A program made the translations under genes and the position numbers. Shown here piece by piece: positions 1 through 8,980 of a DNA stretch of 64,000 nucleotides (positions are counted from its first letter, which is position 1; every line of letters starts with the position of its first letter). The stretch covers positions 1,178,001-1,242,000 of the forward strand of contig NZ_CP060007.1 in assembly GCF_014168535.1 (NCBI RefSeq), written 5' to 3'. Under the pieces are notes generated by a model that was given only the letters and a program-made list of their open reading frames with translations, did no database searches and was not told where the DNA came from. The DNA is from Lacibacter sediminis. Its GTDB lineage: Bacteria; Bacteroidota; Bacteroidia; Chitinophagales; Chitinophagaceae.

Positions 1-1107
1 TTGCTTGCAGCACCTGATTCAACAGTTTTGTTTTTGGATACCAGTAAACCAAACGTTGTGTTGGTTATTCTCGAAAGTTTTACTGCCGATCTGATGGCAT
101 CTCTCAATGGCGAAAAAAACGTAACCCCTTTTCTGGACAGTCTTGCAGCAAAAAGTTTATTGTTTACGGATATCTATTCATCCGGGTCACGGACTGATAT
201 TGGTTTCTTAACCATTCACAGCGGATTTCCTTCGCAGGCCATCAGCAGTTTGTTGACGATACCTGAAAAGGCGAAGAAAGTGCCATCGATTTCTTCGTCT
301 TTGTTTCAAAATGGATATCATACTTCTTTTTATTACGGAGGCGAATCTGACTTCTTTAATTTCCGCTCGTTTATTTTGAATAAAGATTACAAAAGGCTTG
401 TTGATATTCGTGATTTTGAGAAAAAAGATATTAACTCAAAATGGGGGGCGCATGATGGTGTAGTGTTGAACAGGGTACTTGCTGATTTGAAAAACGAACC
501 GCAACCATTCTTTTCAACTGTATTAACATTAAGCAATCATGAACCGTTTGAAATACCGGTGAAAGCCCGGTTTCCGGGTAACGATCTTGCTGATAAATTT
601 AAAAGTACAGCCCATTACACCGATCAGAGTTTGAAAGAGTTCTTTACAGCAGCGGCTAAAGAAGAATGGTATAAGAACACCTTGTTTGTATTGGTTGCAG
701 ATCATGGTCATCGGTTACCGGCAAAAAAACATGAGATCTATATGCCAAGGCGTTCGCAGATACCTCTCTTGTTTGCCGGTGAAGTATTGAAAGATGAGTA
801 TAAAGGAAAGCGTATAAATGTGTTGGGTTCACAAGGTGATCTGCCTGCTACGTTGCTTGCTCAAATGGGATTAGATCATAAAGCATTTTACTGGAGCAAG
901 AATTTGATGAACCCCAACATAAGGCAGTTTGCTTTTAATTCGTTTGACAATGGTTTTCTCTGGATAGAAAAAGATGGCCAGGTTGCGTTTGATAACAATA
1001 ACCGGAAAGTGATCAATGCTGCGGCTGCGCCGGCATCAGAAAAGTTAATGGTTAGAAGAGGTCAGGCTGTTTTACAGAAAGTATACCAGGAGTTTATCAC
1101 TTATTAA
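1..1107 (+). CDS. LTA synthase family sulfatase-domain protein (5' truncated)
   Basis: This is the C-terminal, catalytic half of an alkaline-phosphatase-superfamily protein of the LTA synthase/phosphoglycerol transferase type. The reading frame is open from the first base, so the true start and the expected N-terminal membrane helices lie left of the window; the TTG at base 1 is probably not the start. Visible motifs are VLVILESFTADLM near the left edge, whose Thr fits the family nucleophile, a GSRTDIGF stretch, and LFVLVADHGH, which supplies metal-binding Asp and His. Enzymes of this family move phosphoglycerol or phosphoethanolamine groups onto envelope polymers, but the substrate in Bacteroidota is not clear. 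Confident on family, not on substrate. Confidence 0.85.
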   Translation: MLAAPDSTVLFLDTSKPNVVLVILESFTADLMASLNGEKNVTPFLDSLAAKSLLFTDIYSSGSRTDIGFLTIHSGFPSQAISSLLTIPEKAKKVPSISSSLFQNGYHTSFYYGGESDFFNFRSFILNKDYKRLVDIRDFEKKDINSKWGAHDGVVLNRVLADLKNEPQPFFSTVLTLSNHEPFEIPVKARFPGNDLADKFKSTAHYTDQSLKEFFTAAAKEEWYKNTLFVLVADHGHRLPAKKHEIYMPRRSQIPLLFAGEVLKDEYKGKRINVLGSQGDLPATLLAQMGLDHKAFYWSKNLMNPNIRQFAFNSFDNGFLWIEKDGQVAFDNNNRKVINAAAAPASEKLMVRRGQAVLQKVYQEFITY

Positions 1108-1162
1108 TTAAGCTGTCACAGTTGACAGAAAGGGTTTAAATTCATAGGGTAAAAAATATACT

Positions 1163-1945
1163 ATGCGTTTATTGCTTGTATTCATTGCCTTCCTGTTTGC
1201 CGGATTAACTTCTGCACAAACTCCGGTTTTCCAAACAAAACAATACAATTTTGCCGAAGGGAAAGTGCTTCCTTATCGCATTCTTTATCCTGAGAATTAT
1301 GATAAAACAAAAAAGTATCCGCTTGTTTTGTTTCTGCATGGGGCAGGAGAAAGAGGCGATGATAATCAAAAGCAATTAGTGCATGGTTCAAAATTGTTTC
1401 TTGAAGCTGAGAACCGAAAAAAGTTTCCGGCAATTGTCATCTTCCCGCAATGCCCTCTCAATTCTTTTTGGGCATCAATAAAAGTAGATACAACCGTACG
1501 GCCCCGTGTACTTTCATTTGATTATACAGGAGAAGCTAATTGGCCGTTGACTGCTGCCAATGAATTAGTGCAAAAAGTGACAAGTGAAGAAGCTGTTGAT
1601 CTGAAACGCATTTATGTAGCAGGATTGTCGATGGGTGGTATGGGCACGTTTGAAGCTGTTTATCGTTATCCGAAATTATATGCTGCTGCATTACCTATTT
1701 GTGGTGGTGCCGATTTGAAAAGCTACAGTAACTGGACAGGCAAAACTCCTTTCTGGATATTTCATGGCGATGCCGATCCTGTAGTGAACGTAAAGCTGTC
1801 GAGAGATGCAAATGAAAAACTGAAGTCGATCAAAGCAAAAGTGAAATACACTGAATATCCCGGCGTAAATCATAACAGTTGGGACAGCGCTTTTGCCGAA
1901 ACTGATTTTTTAAAGTGGATGTTTCAGCAGAAAAAGAAAAAATAG
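1163..1945 (+). CDS. Secreted alpha/beta-hydrolase esterase (prolyl-oligopeptidase/phospholipase-like)
   Basis: A 260-residue alpha/beta hydrolase with an N-terminal signal peptide (about residues 1-18, cleavage after TSA). The oxyanion-side motif LFLHGAGERGDD lies near residues 56-67, the nucleophile elbow is GLSMGG with Ser146, the acid is probably Asp195 in HGDADPVV, and the His is His227 in VNHNSW. This layout is typical of periplasmic esterases annotated as prolyl oligopeptidase family or carbohydrate/feruloyl esterases in Bacteroidota. It follows the sulfatase by 55 bases and ends at a strong terminator hairpin, so the two may share a transcript. The substrate cannot be told from sequence. 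Confidence 0.85.
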   Translation: MRLLLVFIAFLFAGLTSAQTPVFQTKQYNFAEGKVLPYRILYPENYDKTKKYPLVLFLHGAGERGDDNQKQLVHGSKLFLEAENRKKFPAIVIFPQCPLNSFWASIKVDTTVRPRVLSFDYTGEANWPLTAANELVQKVTSEEAVDLKRIYVAGLSMGGMGTFEAVYRYPKLYAAALPICGGADLKSYSNWTGKTPFWIFHGDADPVVNVKLSRDANEKLKSIKAKVKYTEYPGVNHNSWDSAFAETDFLKWMFQQKKKK

Positions 1946-1960
1946 CAGTGCCAGACTTTT

Positions 1961-1994
1961 CAGATGCCAGCCCAACGGCTGGCATCTGCATTTT
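1961..1994 (+). terminator. Intrinsic terminator after the esterase gene
   Basis: A perfect 12-bp stem (arms 1961-1972 and 1977-1988) with a CAAC loop is followed by CATTTT. It closes the esterase transcript before the metG promoter. Confidence 0.8.
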
Positions 1995-1999
1995 ACGGG

Positions 2000-2031
2000 T
2001 TTGGGTAATGGAGGCGTTTATGGTACTTTTG
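2000..2031 (+). promoter_or_regulatory. Candidate metG promoter (Bacteroidota type)
   Basis: TTTG at 2000-2003, a 20-base spacer, then TACTTTTG at 2024-2031 match the Bacteroidota -33/-7 pattern TTTG-N19/20-TAnnTTTG. The metG start codon lies 85 bases downstream and a terminator lies just upstream, so the location fits a new transcription unit. Confidence 0.6.
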
Positions 2032-2115
2032 CAATCCCCTGCTGCGTAGGGTTGCTATCTGTACAAGAGTGCGACGCAACAGGCGATGAACAGAAATTCT
2101 AAAGACGATTACAAA

Positions 2116-4233
2116 ATGAGTTTACCAAAACGATATTTAATTACAAGTGCGCTTCCTTACGCCAATGGGTTGAAACATGTTGGTCATTTGGCCGGTGCTT
2201 ATATTCCGGCAGATATTTATGCCCGTTACCTGCGTGCGCAGAAAAGAGATGTTGTGTTTGTATGTGGTAGTGATGAACATGGAACCGCTATCCCCATTCA
2301 GGCAACAAAAGAAGGCACAACGCCAAGAGCCATTATTGACAAGTATCATGAAGCGATGAAACAGGATTTTGAAGACCTGAACATGAGCTTTGATATTTAT
2401 CACCGCACCAGCGAACCGATTCATCATGAAACAGCACAGGAGTTTTTTACTTATCTGCACGAACGTGGTGAACTGGAAACAAAAGAAACTGAACAGTATT
2501 TTGATGAAGAGGCAAAGACGTTCTTAGCTGATCGTTATATTAAAGGTACATGCCCCAACTGCGGCAGCGACCGTGCATTTGGTGATCAGTGTGAAAACTG
2601 CGGACGCACATTAAGTCCTGATGAGTTGATCAACCCGGTGAGCACACTCAGCGGTAAAGCGCCCATCAAAAAGAAAACATCGCATTGGTATTTGCCATTG
2701 GGTAAGCACGAAGAATTTTTGCGTGAATGGATATTGAAAGAACACAAGGATGATTGGCGTGCAACGGTAGTGGGACAATGTAAAAGCTGGATAGAAGGTG
2801 GTTTGCAATCACGTGCAGTAACAAGAGATCTTGATTGGGGAATTAAAGTTCCTTTGAAAGATGCGGAAGGAAAAGTATTGTATGTGTGGTTTGATGCACC
2901 AATTGGTTATGTAAGTGCAACCAAACAATGGGCACTTGATAACAACAAAGATTGGGAACCGTATTGGTACAGTGAGGATACAAAGCTTGTGCACTTCATT
3001 GGGAAAGATAACATCGTTTTCCATTGCATCATATTCCCGATCATGCTGAAGCTGCATGGAAACATTTTGCCAACCAATGTTCCTGCCAACGAGTTTTTAA
3101 ATCTTGAAGGCGATAAAATGAGTACCAGCCGCAACTGGAAGCTCGACATGCGTGATTACATCAATGACTTTGTGAAAAAAGAAAATGGTGGTGGTCAAGC
3201 AGTTGATATGCTCCGTTATTACTTAACGCAGATCGCTCCTGAAACAAAAGACAGCGAATTTATGTGGAAGGGTTTCCAGGATGCAGTGAACAGCGAGCTG
3301 GGAAATATCTTCGGCAATTTTGTGAATCGTACATGGGTGTTGATGCATAAACTATGTGGCAGCAAAGTACCGAAGCTGCATGAAGATGTGTTGACAGACG
3401 ATGACAAATGGATCATAACGGAAATCGAAAATGCAAAAGCGAAAGTTGAAAATCTTTTAGAAGAATATAAGTTCCGTGAAGCACTGTTTGAAGTAATTGA
3501 TCTCAGCCGCAAGGGCAATCAGTACATGCAGAAAAAGGAACCATGGATCGTTGCAAAGAAACTCGCCGGCGATCCCGAAGCACAAAAAAGTATTGACAAC
3601 ACGATGCACTTGTGTTTGCAGTTGAGTGCAAACCTTGCGATCCTCATCAATCCATTCTTACCAAACACAGCGAAGAAAATGTTGGGTATGATGAAGGTGG
3701 TGGAGAAAATGCTCGATTGGGAAAATGCAGGCAAACTAAAATTGTTGAGTGTAGGTTATGCCATGCGTGCACCTGAACTGCTGTTCAGAAAAATTGAAGA
3801 TGACGAAATTAAGTATCAAGTAGAAAAATTAAAGTCTGGACTGGTGAAACCCGAAACAACAACTGTAAAAGTGGAAGAAACAAAATCTGAAACCGTCAAT
3901 CTGAAATCGGAGATCCAGTTCGATGATTTCGCTAAGATCGATCTTAAAGTAGGAACGATTATTACTGCTGAGAAAGTAGAGAAAGCAGATAAGTTGTTGA
4001 AGCTGTCAGTTGATCTCGGTTTTGAAACAAGAACTATCGTGAGTGGTATTGCGTTGCATTTTGCACCCGAAGATATTGTTGGAAAGCAGGTAGTAGTGGT
4101 TGCGAACCTTGCCCCACGTAAAATGCGTGGTATTGAAAGCAACGGCATGATCTTAATGGCAGAAGATAAAGAAGGGAAGCTGCATTTTGTAAAGCCTGAA
4201 GCAGCGATCAATCCTGGAGCCGGCGTAAGTTAA
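2116..4233 (+). CDS. metG: Methionine--tRNA ligase
   Basis: Charges tRNA-Met with methionine using ATP in the cytoplasm. The N-terminal Rossmann domain has SALPYANGLKHVGHLAG (HIGH-type motif, here HVGH). The zinc knuckle is present as CPNC and CENC. The second signature is GDKMSTSRNW, a KMSTS form of KMSKS. The C-terminal 110 or so residues (from FDDFAKIDLKVG) form an EMAPII/Trbp111 tRNA-binding domain, joined by a Lys/Glu/Thr-rich linker. The open frame reaches back to 2086, but the ATG at 2116 (MSLPKRYLITSALPYANG) fits family starts. About 705 residues, full length. Confidence 0.97.
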   Translation: MSLPKRYLITSALPYANGLKHVGHLAGAYIPADIYARYLRAQKRDVVFVCGSDEHGTAIPIQATKEGTTPRAIIDKYHEAMKQDFEDLNMSFDIYHRTSEPIHHETAQEFFTYLHERGELETKETEQYFDEEAKTFLADRYIKGTCPNCGSDRAFGDQCENCGRTLSPDELINPVSTLSGKAPIKKKTSHWYLPLGKHEEFLREWILKEHKDDWRATVVGQCKSWIEGGLQSRAVTRDLDWGIKVPLKDAEGKVLYVWFDAPIGYVSATKQWALDNNKDWEPYWYSEDTKLVHFIGKDNIVFHCIIFPIMLKLHGNILPTNVPANEFLNLEGDKMSTSRNWKLDMRDYINDFVKKENGGGQAVDMLRYYLTQIAPETKDSEFMWKGFQDAVNSELGNIFGNFVNRTWVLMHKLCGSKVPKLHEDVLTDDDKWIITEIENAKAKVENLLEEYKFREALFEVIDLSRKGNQYMQKKEPWIVAKKLAGDPEAQKSIDNTMHLCLQLSANLAILINPFLPNTAKKMLGMMKVVEKMLDWENAGKLKLLSVGYAMRAPELLFRKIEDDEIKYQVEKLKSGLVKPETTTVKVEETKSETVNLKSEIQFDDFAKIDLKVGTIITAEKVEKADKLLKLSVDLGFETRTIVSGIALHFAPEDIVGKQVVVVANLAPRKMRGIESNGMILMAEDKEGKLHFVKPEAAINPGAGVS

Positions 4234-4378
4234 TCTTGCTTAATTCAAAAAAAAGTGACATTATTGTTGCTGGAATGTAAATGAACGTTGAACAATTAGT
4301 ACCATAATGTGTTCTTCAAATTGAACGCAACATTGTTTGTTGAATCATTTTCAGTTTTTTGTTAAACAACTATATTTT

Positions 4379-4930
4379 TTGTTCACTACTGCAACATATA
4401 ATGAAACAGATCTGGTAGCCCGTTTGAATAACGGCGATCAGCAGGCGATGTCTGAACTCTATGATCGTTTTTCGGGTGCCATCCTTGGTGTCATCATGAA
4501 AATCATCACAGATCAGGCTACGGCTGAAGATGTCTTGCAGGAAGCCATGCTTAAAATATGGAACAACATCGGCAGTTTCGATACATCCAAGGGAAGATTG
4601 TTTACCTGGATGATCAACATTGCACGGAACCAGGCTATCGACAAAACACGGTCGAAAAACTTTAAGAACAGTTCGCAAAACTCTTCTTTAGAAGATTCCG
4701 TATATGTTAGCGAAACCGTTCCTTCAGCAGGAGCAAGTGTTGATACAATGGATGTTCAAAACTGGCTATTACATCTGCCCGAAGAAAACCGACAGTTAAT
4801 GCGATTAGCTTATTTCATGGGTTACACCCAGGAAGAGATAAGCAAAGAATTAAATATGCCGTTGGGGACAGTCAAAACCAAAATCAGGAATAGTTTAATT
4901 GTATTACGTAAAAAACTAAATGTAACCTGA
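4379..4930 (+). CDS. RNA polymerase ECF sigma factor
   Basis: An ECF-type sigma-70 factor with region 2 (NNGDQQAMSELYDRFSG through FTWMINIARNQAIDKTRS) and region 4 (LPEENRQLMRLAYFMGYTQEEISKELNM, then GTVKTKIRNSL). It should direct RNA polymerase to a small regulon and be held inactive by the adjacent anti-sigma factor, one base downstream. No ATG fits the N-terminus: an in-frame stop at 4322 rules out the ATG at 4307, and the next Met is already inside region 2. The TTG at 4379 gives a family-like N-terminus; TTG at 4337 is an alternative. Confidence 0.9.
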   Translation: MFTTATYNETDLVARLNNGDQQAMSELYDRFSGAILGVIMKIITDQATAEDVLQEAMLKIWNNIGSFDTSKGRLFTWMINIARNQAIDKTRSKNFKNSSQNSSLEDSVYVSETVPSAGASVDTMDVQNWLLHLPEENRQLMRLAYFMGYTQEEISKELNMPLGTVKTKIRNSLIVLRKKLNVT

Positions 4931-4931
4931 C

Positions 4932-5768
4932 GTGGATTTAAGTTGTATCATACAATCCGGTGACCTGGAACTTTATGTTCTTGGTATGCTTCCTCCCGAA
5001 GAGGCGAGCAAAGTGGAAACACTTGCCCAATTGTTCCCCGAAATTCAGCAAGAACTGGATGCCATTGCTTCAACATTTGAAGCAGGCGCTATGCAAATGG
5101 CCGTTACCCCATCTTCTTCTGTTAAAGACAAATTAATGGCTTCGCTTCCTGCAAAATCAGGAGTTGTTGCCACACCTGAAGCAAACGGTTCACCCGCCAA
5201 AGTGGTGGAGATGAAACCTGTTGCTGAACAACGTTCTTCTTTCAGCAAATTGGCTATCGCAGCTTCATGGGGTTTGTTCCTGTTGGCTGGTGCTTTTGCA
5301 ATTTACCTGTACAATGGTAACCAGCAATTGAAAACCGATGTGGCAACGTTGCAACAAAATGCAACCACCTCTGAACAACAGGTTGCTGAACTCAATAAAA
5401 AAGTTTCTTCTTACGAATTATACCGCCAGTTAAAATCAGATCCTTCGTTGACTTCTGTTGCATTAGCTTCTGTGAAGCCTGACGTAAAACAGCAAGCAGA
5501 AGTGTTCTGGAATAAAACTACCGGTGAGTTATTCATTGATCCTTCTTCGTTACCGCCTGCACCAAAAGGTAAGCAGTACCAACTCTGGTTCCTCATTGAT
5601 GGACAACCAACAGATGCGGGTATGATCAGTTTAACCGATGTGGCTTCTATTCAAAAAATGAAGCAGGCAAAGCCCGGAGCTCAAATGTTCGCCATTACAC
5701 TTGAAGACGAAGGTGGTAAACCTACTCCTGACCTGAATGCATTGGTTGTGGCCGGCAAAGTGAGCTGA
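4932..5768 (+). CDS. Anti-sigma factor, RskA/anti-sigma-K type
   Basis: A 278-residue single-pass membrane protein. The N-terminal cytoplasmic part (LELYVLGMLPPEEASKVE) is the anti-sigma zinc-finger-like helical domain without an obvious HxxxCxxC. A hydrophobic segment lies near residues 106-127 (LAIAASWGLFLLAGAFAIYL), followed by a short coiled coil and the RskA C-terminal domain (QYQLWFLIDGQPTDAGMI, FAITLEDEGGKPTP). It probably binds and inhibits the sigma factor encoded one base upstream and senses an envelope signal. The start codon is GTG at 4932, consistent with translational coupling. Confidence 0.9.
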   Translation: MDLSCIIQSGDLELYVLGMLPPEEASKVETLAQLFPEIQQELDAIASTFEAGAMQMAVTPSSSVKDKLMASLPAKSGVVATPEANGSPAKVVEMKPVAEQRSSFSKLAIAASWGLFLLAGAFAIYLYNGNQQLKTDVATLQQNATTSEQQVAELNKKVSSYELYRQLKSDPSLTSVALASVKPDVKQQAEVFWNKTTGELFIDPSSLPPAPKGKQYQLWFLIDGQPTDAGMISLTDVASIQKMKQAKPGAQMFAITLEDEGGKPTPDLNALVVAGKVS

Positions 5769-5811
5769 TCTTTCTCTGCAAAAATTTAGCTGTTAATTTC
5801 ATTTCAAGTCT

Positions 5812-5841
5812 TTTGTGAAATAGCTTTTAATGCTATCTTCG
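5812..5841 (+). promoter_or_regulatory. Candidate promoter for the hydroxyacyl-CoA dehydrogenase gene
   Basis: TTTG at 5812-5815 and TATCTTCG at 5834-5841 are separated by 18 bases. This is one base off the TAnnTTTG -7 consensus and lies 44 bases upstream of the ATG at 5886. Confidence 0.4.
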
Positions 5842-5885
5842 ATGTAAATAGTTAGTTATGCAACTATTTTTTAAAAGCTTGAAAT

Positions 5886-8264
5886 ATGAAAAGAACAATT
5901 AAGAAAGTTGCTGTATTAGGTAGCGGCGTTATGGGTTCACGTATTGCCTGTCATTTTGCAGGAGTTGGTTTACAAACAATTTTATTGGATATGGTGCCGA
6001 AGGGTTTTGAAGAAAGCACCAAACCTGCTGAACGAAATAAATTAGTGAATGATGCATTGGCTGCGGCTATCAAAAGCAATCCATCGCCTGTCTATACCAA
6101 GGACGTCATCAAAAAAATTACTACGGGCAACTTCACCGATAACATGAAAGATATTGCTTCCTGCGATTGGGTGATAGAAGTTGTAGTGGAGCGTCTTGAT
6201 ATCAAACAACTCATTTTTGAACAGGTAGAAAAATTCCGAAAGCCTGGAACATTGATCACTTCCAATACTTCCGGTATTCCCATCAGTATGATGGCGGAAG
6301 GAAGAAGCGATGATTTCAAAAAACATTTCTGCGGTACCCATTTTTTTAATCCGCCACGCTATCTGCGTTTACTGGAAATTATTCCAACAAAATATACTGA
6401 TCAGTCGGTAGTTGATTTCTTAATGAACTACGGTGATCTCTATCTGGGTAAAACAACTGTGTTATGTAAAGACACACCTGCATTCATCGCTAATCGTGTT
6501 GGTGTATTTGGGATGATGGCCATCATGAATGCAATGGAGAAAATGAAGTTGACCATTGATGAGATTGAAGCATTGACAGGTCCGATCATTGGCCGACCAA
6601 AATCTGCCACCTTCCGCACAGGTGATGTAGTTGGTTTGGATACATTGGTGAAAGTAGCGAAAGGAGTTGCAGAGAATTGTCCCGATGATGAAGCAAAAGA
6701 AATTTTTGCCATTCCTTCCTGGTTAAATAAAATGATTGAAAACAACTGGCTGGGTGATAAAGCCGGTCAGGGTTTCTTTAAGAAAAATAAAAGTGCCGGT
6801 GGTGAGAAAGAAATTCTCACACTCAACCTGCAGACCATGGAATATGGTCCACGTGTAAAACCAAAGTTTGCAAGTGTTGAAGCTGCAAAACCCATCGACG
6901 ATCTCAAAACAAGATTGAAGATGTTGTTTAACAGTACCGATAAAGCCGGTGAGTTCTATAAACAGTTTCATTATAGTTTGTTCTCGTATATCTCACATCG
7001 TATTCCGGAGATCAGCGATGAAGTCTATCGTGTTGATGATGCAATGATGGCCGGTTTTGGCTGGGAAATCGGTGCATTTGAAAGCTGGGATGTATTGGGC
7101 GTTGCCAAAACAGTTGATGCCATGAAAGCTGCCGGTTATAAAGTAGCTGCGTGGGTGGATGAAATGATTGCAAGTGGTGCAACCAGTTTCTATAAAGTAG
7201 AAAATAACAAACGAGTTTGCTACGATCCTGCAAGTAAAACGTACAAAGTAATTCCGGGCGGCGATGCATTTATTGTGATGAAGAATTTCGAGAACCAGAC
7301 TATTTGGAAAAATGCAGCCTGCAGAACTTATCATTTAGGTGATGATGTGTTGGGATTAGAGTGGAGTACAAAAATGGGCAGCATTGGCGGTGAAGTGCTG
7401 GAAGGTATTCAAAAAACAATTGCACTAGCAGAAGAGAAATATAAAGGAGTAGTGATTGCGAATGATGCAGCACAGTTCAGTGCAGGAGCCAATGTGGGTA
7501 TGATCTTTATGCTCGCCATTGAACAGGAGTACGACGAACTTGATATGGCCATCCGTATGTTCCAGAATACGATGATGCGTGCACGCTATTCATCAATACC
7601 TGTTGTTGTTGCTCCACACGGTTTAACATTGGGTGGTGCATGCGAATTGAGTTTGCACAGTGATAAAGTTTGTGCAGCAGCAGAAACTTATATTGGACTT
7701 GTTGAACTTGGTGTTGGGTTGATTCCCGGTGGCGGTGGCACCAAAGAATTTGTATTACGTGCAGCCGATGAGATGCATGAAGATGAACCGGAAACCATCA
7801 CGCTCAAAAACCGTTTCTTGTCAATAGCTACAGCAAAAGTTGCCACATCAGCAAAAGAGGGGTTTGAGATGGGTGTATTCCGCAAAGGACTGGACGAAGT
7901 AGTAATGAACCAAGGTCGCCGTATCAGCGAAGCAAAAAAATCCGTCATCGAATTATTCGATAGTGGTTATGTAGCTCCTGTACAACGCAGCGATGTAAAA
8001 GTCTTAGGTCGTTCTGCTCTTGGTGCATTGCTTGCCGGTATCAACGGAATGAAAACAGCAGGTTATGCAACAGAACATGATTCTGTTGTTGCAAAAAAAC
8101 TGGCGTATGTGATGTGCGGTGGTGACTTAAGTGAACCCACATTGGTTACCGAACAATACTTACTCGATCTGGAAAGAGAAGCTTTCTTATCACTTTGTGG
8201 TGAAAAGAAATCGTTGGAAAGAATACAGAGTGTGTTGAAGGGTGGTAAGCCGGTGAGGAATTAA
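5886..8264 (+). CDS. 3-hydroxyacyl-CoA dehydrogenase / enoyl-CoA hydratase fusion
   Basis: A 792-residue bifunctional beta-oxidation enzyme, arranged like FadN of Bacillus. The N-terminal NAD-binding domain has VLGSGVMGSRIACHFAG; the C-terminal half of the dehydrogenase contains THFFNPPRYLRLLEIIP and DTPAFIANRVG. The last 300 or so residues are a crotonase-fold domain with ANDAAQFSAGANVGM and HGLTLGGACELSLHSD, followed by VELGVGLIPGGGGTKE with the usual catalytic Glu region. It would hydrate enoyl-CoA and oxidise the 3-hydroxyacyl-CoA. No thiolase or acyl-CoA dehydrogenase is adjacent, so the partners are elsewhere. A terminator follows. Confidence 0.93.
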   Translation: MKRTIKKVAVLGSGVMGSRIACHFAGVGLQTILLDMVPKGFEESTKPAERNKLVNDALAAAIKSNPSPVYTKDVIKKITTGNFTDNMKDIASCDWVIEVVVERLDIKQLIFEQVEKFRKPGTLITSNTSGIPISMMAEGRSDDFKKHFCGTHFFNPPRYLRLLEIIPTKYTDQSVVDFLMNYGDLYLGKTTVLCKDTPAFIANRVGVFGMMAIMNAMEKMKLTIDEIEALTGPIIGRPKSATFRTGDVVGLDTLVKVAKGVAENCPDDEAKEIFAIPSWLNKMIENNWLGDKAGQGFFKKNKSAGGEKEILTLNLQTMEYGPRVKPKFASVEAAKPIDDLKTRLKMLFNSTDKAGEFYKQFHYSLFSYISHRIPEISDEVYRVDDAMMAGFGWEIGAFESWDVLGVAKTVDAMKAAGYKVAAWVDEMIASGATSFYKVENNKRVCYDPASKTYKVIPGGDAFIVMKNFENQTIWKNAACRTYHLGDDVLGLEWSTKMGSIGGEVLEGIQKTIALAEEKYKGVVIANDAAQFSAGANVGMIFMLAIEQEYDELDMAIRMFQNTMMRARYSSIPVVVAPHGLTLGGACELSLHSDKVCAAAETYIGLVELGVGLIPGGGGTKEFVLRAADEMHEDEPETITLKNRFLSIATAKVATSAKEGFEMGVFRKGLDEVVMNQGRRISEAKKSVIELFDSGYVAPVQRSDVKVLGRSALGALLAGINGMKTAGYATEHDSVVAKKLAYVMCGGDLSEPTLVTEQYLLDLEREAFLSLCGEKKSLERIQSVLKGGKPVRN

Positions 8265-8287
8265 ATAATTATTCATTCGAAATAGAA

Positions 8288-8319
8288 AGCGTTGGTTAAT
8301 TTTAATCAACGCTTTTTTT
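8288..8319 (+). terminator. Intrinsic terminator touching the next start codon
   Basis: A 12-bp stem with one G-U pair (arms 8288-8299 and 8302-8313), a two-base apex and a run of seven T. The T-run ends one base before the ATG at 8320, so there is no room for a separate ribosome-binding region for the next gene. Confidence 0.8.
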
Positions 8320-8934
8320 ATGCAATACAAGGTCGCTGTTTTTATTTTCAACGAAGTAGAGGTATTGGATTTTGCTGGTCCGTTTGAAGTTTTTAGTGTC
8401 GCTGGTTTGCGAACACTGCCAGAAGCGCCGTTTGATGTGTTTACTGTTGCACAGTTTGAAACCATTCAAGCAAGAAATCATTTAACCATTAAGCCAAAGT
8501 ATACATTAGCAACAGCACCTAACGCTGATATCATTCTCATTCCCGGTGGTGGTGGTCGCCATGCAGACGGAACTCCGTTCGGCAGCAGAAGAGAAATGAA
8601 CAACCCGATTGTACTCAACTGGGTAAAAGAACAGGCTGCACATGCGAAGTTGGTCTTGAGTGTTTGTACCGGATCACTCATTTTGGGTAAAGCCGGGTTG
8701 CTTGACGGATTGGAAGCAACTACTCATTTCAAAGCGATTGATGGATTAAAAGAAATTTCCGATCAGATTCATGTAAAAGAAAATGTACGGTTTGTTGATA
8801 ACGGAACAGTTATTACTTCAGCTGGGATCTCTGCAGGTCTCGATATGAGTTTGTATACGGTTGGTAAGTTGTTTGGTAAAGAAACAGCAGACGAAACAGC
8901 GAAGTATATGCAGTATGATTACTGGAAGGGATAA
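8320..8934 (+). CDS. DJ-1/PfpI family protein
   Basis: A 204-residue class I glutamine-amidotransferase-like protein. The N-terminus (VAVFIFNEVEVLDFAGPFEVF) is the typical start of the family, so the ATG at 8320 is sound. IILIPGGGGR and the nucleophile elbow SVCTGSLILGKAGLLDG (Cys116) are present, as is TSAGISAGLDMSLYTV near the end. This subgroup matches the N-terminal domain of GlxA-type AraC regulators and isonitrile-hydratase-like proteins, but no helix-turn-helix domain is attached. Function unknown. The start codon directly follows a terminator hairpin. Confidence 0.88.
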   Translation: MQYKVAVFIFNEVEVLDFAGPFEVFSVAGLRTLPEAPFDVFTVAQFETIQARNHLTIKPKYTLATAPNADIILIPGGGGRHADGTPFGSRREMNNPIVLNWVKEQAAHAKLVLSVCTGSLILGKAGLLDGLEATTHFKAIDGLKEISDQIHVKENVRFVDNGTVITSAGISAGLDMSLYTVGKLFGKETADETAKYMQYDYWKG

Positions 8935-8980
8935 GTTTATTAATAATGATTGACTATAAGTTCATTTGAAAATACAGAAT

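Noticed and set aside
2086..2115. N-terminal extension of metG
   Set aside because: The open frame starts at 2086, but the ten extra residues (MNRNSKDDYK) are polar and unlike MetG; the ATG at 2116 fits the family.
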